Source of the DNA: Pseudomonadota bacterium
Lineage (GTDB): Bacteria; Pseudomonadota; Alphaproteobacteria; SP197
Direction of reading: 5' to 3'
Assembly: GCA_039028155.1 (NCBI GenBank)
Contig: JBCCIS010000029.1
Span: 1-63,230, forward strand
DNA: 63,230 nucleotides
Both the position numbers and the translations under genes were made by a program. Below the pieces are notes generated by a model that saw only the letters and a list, made by a program, of their open reading frames with translations, had not been told where the DNA came from and ran no database searches. Of this stretch, positions 60,731 through 63,230 are shown in pieces (the first letter of the stretch is position 1; each line of letters starts with the position of its first letter).

Positions 60731-61963
60731 TTAGAAGCCGGTTTCGATGCCGTCGGCGACGCTGATGACAACGTTGCGGATGTTGCCGAGGGCCGTCGCC
60801 GCCACCCGCAAGCCGGAGGTGTGCTCCAGCGCGATCTCTTCGAGATGAACGATGGCCATCGCATCGGCATAGGCGAGCTGGTCAACGTCGATCGCGCTGA
60901 TGTCGCCGACATCGCCGACGTCGATATGGGTGGTGTGCAAGTTGGCGAGCGCTGTGGCACTGACATCGGTGAAGACGCCGGCCAGCGAGCCAACGGACGC
61001 CTCGGCAGTAATCTGAGCCTTCTCGACATGGTCATCGCTGACCAAGTCGATCAACACGCCTGACAGCGGATCGGCGTCCTCGTCGGTGACGGCAAGCGCG
61101 GTTTCGACCACCGGTTCGTCGACAACTGGTTCGTCGACAACCGGCTCGTCAACCAGCAGCTCGTCATCCGGCAGGATGGCGCCGACGACGATCTGCACGC
61201 TTTCACCGCGCACACCCATGTCGCTTTCAAGTGTTCCTACGTTGCCCACAGCGGTCGCCGCAACGGTGACTTCCGGCACCTCGGTGACGGGCGCCGGGTT
61301 CTCGACGGCCGGTCCAACGACGATCGAGTCGACGGCCGCGTAGGCATCGACGTGGCCGACCAGCACCTGCGACGTGCGGACATCGTGGGCGACAATCAAG
61401 TCGACCAGGATATAGGCGGTCATCGCGCCAGGACCGGAACCAAGGCTGGGCGCCATCATGCCGGCGAAGTCGATCGACGGTGACGCTTGCGTCTCGGACG
61501 ATGCCGCCTGCAACCCCTCAGTGGTCTCACCACACGCGTCGCCCTCACAAATGGAGACGTCGGACACGTTGGCGATGGCGGTCGCGGAGAAACTGGCGAG
61601 CGGATCGGCGGGGTCATCGACGTTGTGCATCAACGCGCCGCCCTGGGCGTTGGCGGCAACATTGCCGACGAAAACTTGATCCAGGTCGATACGTGTCAGC
61701 CCGGTCTCTTCACGCCAACCGCGGTCGTAGCGTGTGCGGATAACCGGATCATCGAAGTCGACCATGCCGGCATACCAGTCGGTCATGATCCAATCGCCGT
61801 CGCTGTCGTCAGAACCAAGGCTTGGCGCCATCAGCCCTGCAAAGTCGATGTGATCATCGGACGCGTGACCATTATCCTCACGGGCCCAAGAAGGATCTGC
61901 GAACGTCGCCGCACCGAAGGCCATGATACCGACGGCCAGCACACATGCGGCGAAGACCCTCAT
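60731..61963 (-). CDS. Secreted acidic repeat protein, function unknown
   Basis: I do not recognise this gene. The 410 residues begin with a clear signal peptide (MRVFAACVLAVGIMAFGAAT, cleaved near TFA|DPS). The mature protein is acidic and built of about four imperfect modules. Each has an N-terminal QV.VG/DL-type strand and a core of the form ATA(L/I/V)xN(V/L/I) (ATAIANVSDV, ATAVGNVGTL, ATALANLHTT, ATALGNIRNV). The phrase IDFAG(L/M)MAPSLGS occurs twice, and a short DEPVV repeat separates modules 2 and 3. Repetitive beta-strand-rich surface or holdfast-type proteins have similar texture, which is only a comparison. Start ATG 61963. Confidence 0.7.
   Translation of the reverse strand: MRVFAACVLAVGIMAFGAATFADPSWAREDNGHASDDHIDFAGLMAPSLGSDDSDGDWIMTDWYAGMVDFDDPVIRTRYDRGWREETGLTRIDLDQVFVGNVAANAQGGALMHNVDDPADPLASFSATAIANVSDVSICEGDACGETTEGLQAASSETQASPSIDFAGMMAPSLGSGPGAMTAYILVDLIVAHDVRTSQVLVGHVDAYAAVDSIVVGPAVENPAPVTEVPEVTVAATAVGNVGTLESDMGVRGESVQIVVGAILPDDELLVDEPVVDEPVVDEPVVETALAVTDEDADPLSGVLIDLVSDDHVEKAQITAEASVGSLAGVFTDVSATALANLHTTHIDVGDVGDISAIDVDQLAYADAMAIVHLEEIALEHTSGLRVAATALGNIRNVVISVADGIETGF
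61115..61159. repeat. 15-bp tandem repeat inside the repeat-protein gene
   Basis: TTCGTCGACAACTGG and TTCGTCGACAACCGG are adjacent (61115-61144), with a degenerate third unit to 61159 and a degenerate one before. They encode the acidic DEPVV spacer and could change in number by slippage. Confidence 0.85.
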
Positions 61964-62121
61964 GACGCTTGCACCGGGTCGCACCAGTTGTTGGCGCTCG
62001 TGGTGAAACCAAACACGCGACGCGCAGCGCGCCCCGCTTCTTTTCCCCGGGACCGCTGGTGTATGGTTTTTGATGAACCACCCATCTCGCGCGCCGATCA
62101 CCTAAACAACGTCAAAACCCG

Positions 62122-62349
62122 TTACTCAAAACTCACATTCCCGCCAGCCGTAAGCTCACGGCAGAAAGTACTGAGATCACTAGGAAAAAGGTTAACAAGC
62201 ATCGGCTCAAGAAGCATCCGAACATGCGACGTACCCCACCCGGCCATGGCCCTATACGAAATCGACCTAGCCTGCTCGAGAGAGTAGGTCCGCAATTCGA
62301 TCGATAGGGTCAAAGCGGCAAAACACTGTCTATTGCGATTGTATGACAT
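62122..62349 (-). CDS. Possible small gene, no recognised family
   Basis: A 75-codon frame starting ATG 62349 (AGG directly upstream) reads SIELRTYSLEQARSISYRAM and MLLEPMLVNLFPSDLSTFCR, a balanced composition unlike the Arg/Pro-rich noncoding frames around it. Codon third positions are less GC-rich than in neighbouring genes. It could be an orphan, a remnant, or chance. The rest of 61964-62623 shows no supported gene. Confidence 0.3.
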   Translation of the reverse strand: MSYNRNRQCFAALTLSIELRTYSLEQARSISYRAMAGWGTSHVRMLLEPMLVNLFPSDLSTFCRELTAGGNVSFE

Positions 62350-62623
62350 CCTGAAAACATGGCCGAACCGCCCGCTCCCCCTGAGCGACCCACCCAAAAG
62401 GGAGCAAAATTCGCAACCGAGGATTGCGCAAACTCGCCTGCGACCAACAAGCCGGTCGCAGGAGCCGCGCCGGTAATCAAATTGCCCACACATCGACTTG
62501 CGAAGACTCGGCTACGGGCACTAAAACACGTCAGTTGCTGCCGCGCTGTCAGACAAGCGAACATATGCCGCAACAACACAACCAAACCGTCACCGTAACA
62601 GTTACAAGAACGGAAAAAATAAA

Positions 62624-63230
62624 ATGGTAAAGTTCTATAATGAAGAGCGCATGGTTTTGTTTATCGACGGCGCCAACCTATTCGCAACAGCAAAGTCTTT
62701 AGGTTTTGATATAGATTATCGATTGCTGAAAGAAGAGTTTTCTAATCGTGGGCGCCTGATACGAGCGATGTATTACACCGCTCTTGTCGACGATCAGGAG
62801 TATTCGCCGATCAGGCCTCTGATCGACTGGCTTGATTACAATGGCTATACTATGGTGACGAAGCCGACCCGAGAGTTCACCGACGCCATGGGCCGCCGCA
62901 AGATCAAGGGCAACATGGATATCGAGCTGGCGATCGATATGCTGGAAATGGCTGAATTCATGGACCACGCCGTCTTGTTTTCCGGCGATGGCGACTTCCG
63001 CTCCCTGGTCGAGGCCGTGCAGCGCAAGGGCACGCGGGTTACCGTGGTCAGCAGCCTAAAGACCCAGCCGCCGATGGTCGCCGACGATTTGCGCCGCCAA
63101 GCCGACAACTTTATCGATATCGCCGACATCGCCGATGTGATCGCCCGCAAGTATGTCGAGCGGCCCGTCGAACGCATGGACGACGACTATGACCGCAAAG
63201 TCAATCAGGAGATCTCTCAGGCACGATCTG
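62624..63230 (+). CDS. LabA-like NYN domain protein, 3' end outside the window
   Basis: The frame starts MVKFYNEERMVLFIDGANLF and stays open to the window end (about 202 residues shown). NYN/PIN-like nuclease landmarks are FIDGANLFATAKSLG with the first catalytic Asp, KGNMDIELAIDMLEMAE, and VLFSGDGDFRSLVEAVQRKG with the second acidic pair. The family is thought to cleave RNA. The first 100 bases are markedly A/T-rich with a weak ribosome site, while the rest is normal. It is divergent to the folK-rpoZ-rsh block as in many alphaproteobacteria. Confidence 0.88.
   Translation, partial: MVKFYNEERMVLFIDGANLFATAKSLGFDIDYRLLKEEFSNRGRLIRAMYYTALVDDQEYSPIRPLIDWLDYNGYTMVTKPTREFTDAMGRRKIKGNMDIELAIDMLEMAEFMDHAVLFSGDGDFRSLVEAVQRKGTRVTVVSSLKTQPPMVADDLRRQADNFIDIADIADVIARKYVERPVERMDDDYDRKVNQEISQARS

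Noticed and set aside
62359-62598. 79-codon plus-strand frame MAEPPAPPERPTQKG...
   Set aside because: Composition is Pro/Ala/Arg/Lys-rich, with no ribosome site and no family resemblance; it also overlaps the upstream region of the NYN gene.

Overview
The window is a stretch of gene-dense, high-GC chromosome from an alphaproteobacterium, probably of the Rhodospirillales/Kiloniellales type. This rests on gene content and order, not on a database search. Supporting points are the rpoZ-rsh-acpS-lepB-rnc-era-recO run, the glyA-nrdR-ribD-ribE-ribH-nusB-thiL run, rpmF-plsX-fabH-ihfA-merR, a ubiquinol-cytochrome c chaperone, a K+-independent H+-pyrophosphatase, a Zn-ligand-free HemB and SAM-II-type riboswitches. 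I see no phage, transposase, CRISPR array or plasmid genes.

Layout. 1-4.9 kb (mostly minus strand): partial tRNA-Leu, malonyl-CoA decarboxylase, NAD(P)HX repair enzyme, methyltransferase, Crp/Fnr regulator, tRNA-Pro. 5-10 kb: merR, ihfA, fabH, plsX, rpmF, DUF177 protein and cytochrome bc1 chaperone, with bamE divergent. 10-19.3 kb: hppA, then thiL, nusB, ribH, ribE, ribD, nrdR, glyA and rpiB, interrupted by an oppositely oriented phosphotransferase where many relatives carry ribBA. 19.6-30.3 kb: two complete branched-chain-amino-acid-type ABC cassettes pointing at each other, with two periplasmic binding proteins and a GFA-family gene between them. 30.4-36.5 kb: endonuclease I, a PLP decarboxylase, glutaryl-CoA dehydrogenase, a VOC protein, and a coupled aminotransferase/amidotransferase pair.

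36.6-39.8 kb is the most interesting part. A promoter leads directly into a SAM-II-like aptamer, then an intrinsic terminator, then a second SAM-II/SAM-V-like aptamer next to a ribosome binding site. This precedes an OsmC-family gene, a further terminator, metY and hemB. It looks like a two-layer (transcription plus translation) S-adenosylmethionine switch.

39.8-51.1 kb: hydrolases, an ornithine-type decarboxylase with large palindromic elements upstream, a CoA-transferase, a penicillin acylase, HutG, flavin reductase, an SLC13 transporter and Bpt. 51.2-60.5 kb: parC, recO, era, rnc, lepB, acpS, rsh, rpoZ and folK, all on the minus strand. 60.7-63.2 kb: an unrecognised secreted repeat protein, a poorly coding stretch with one possible small gene, and the start of a NYN-domain gene that runs off the window.

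Many genes within each block overlap as ATGA/GTGA/TGATG, which suggests translationally coupled operons. Statements about GC and base composition are visual estimates.
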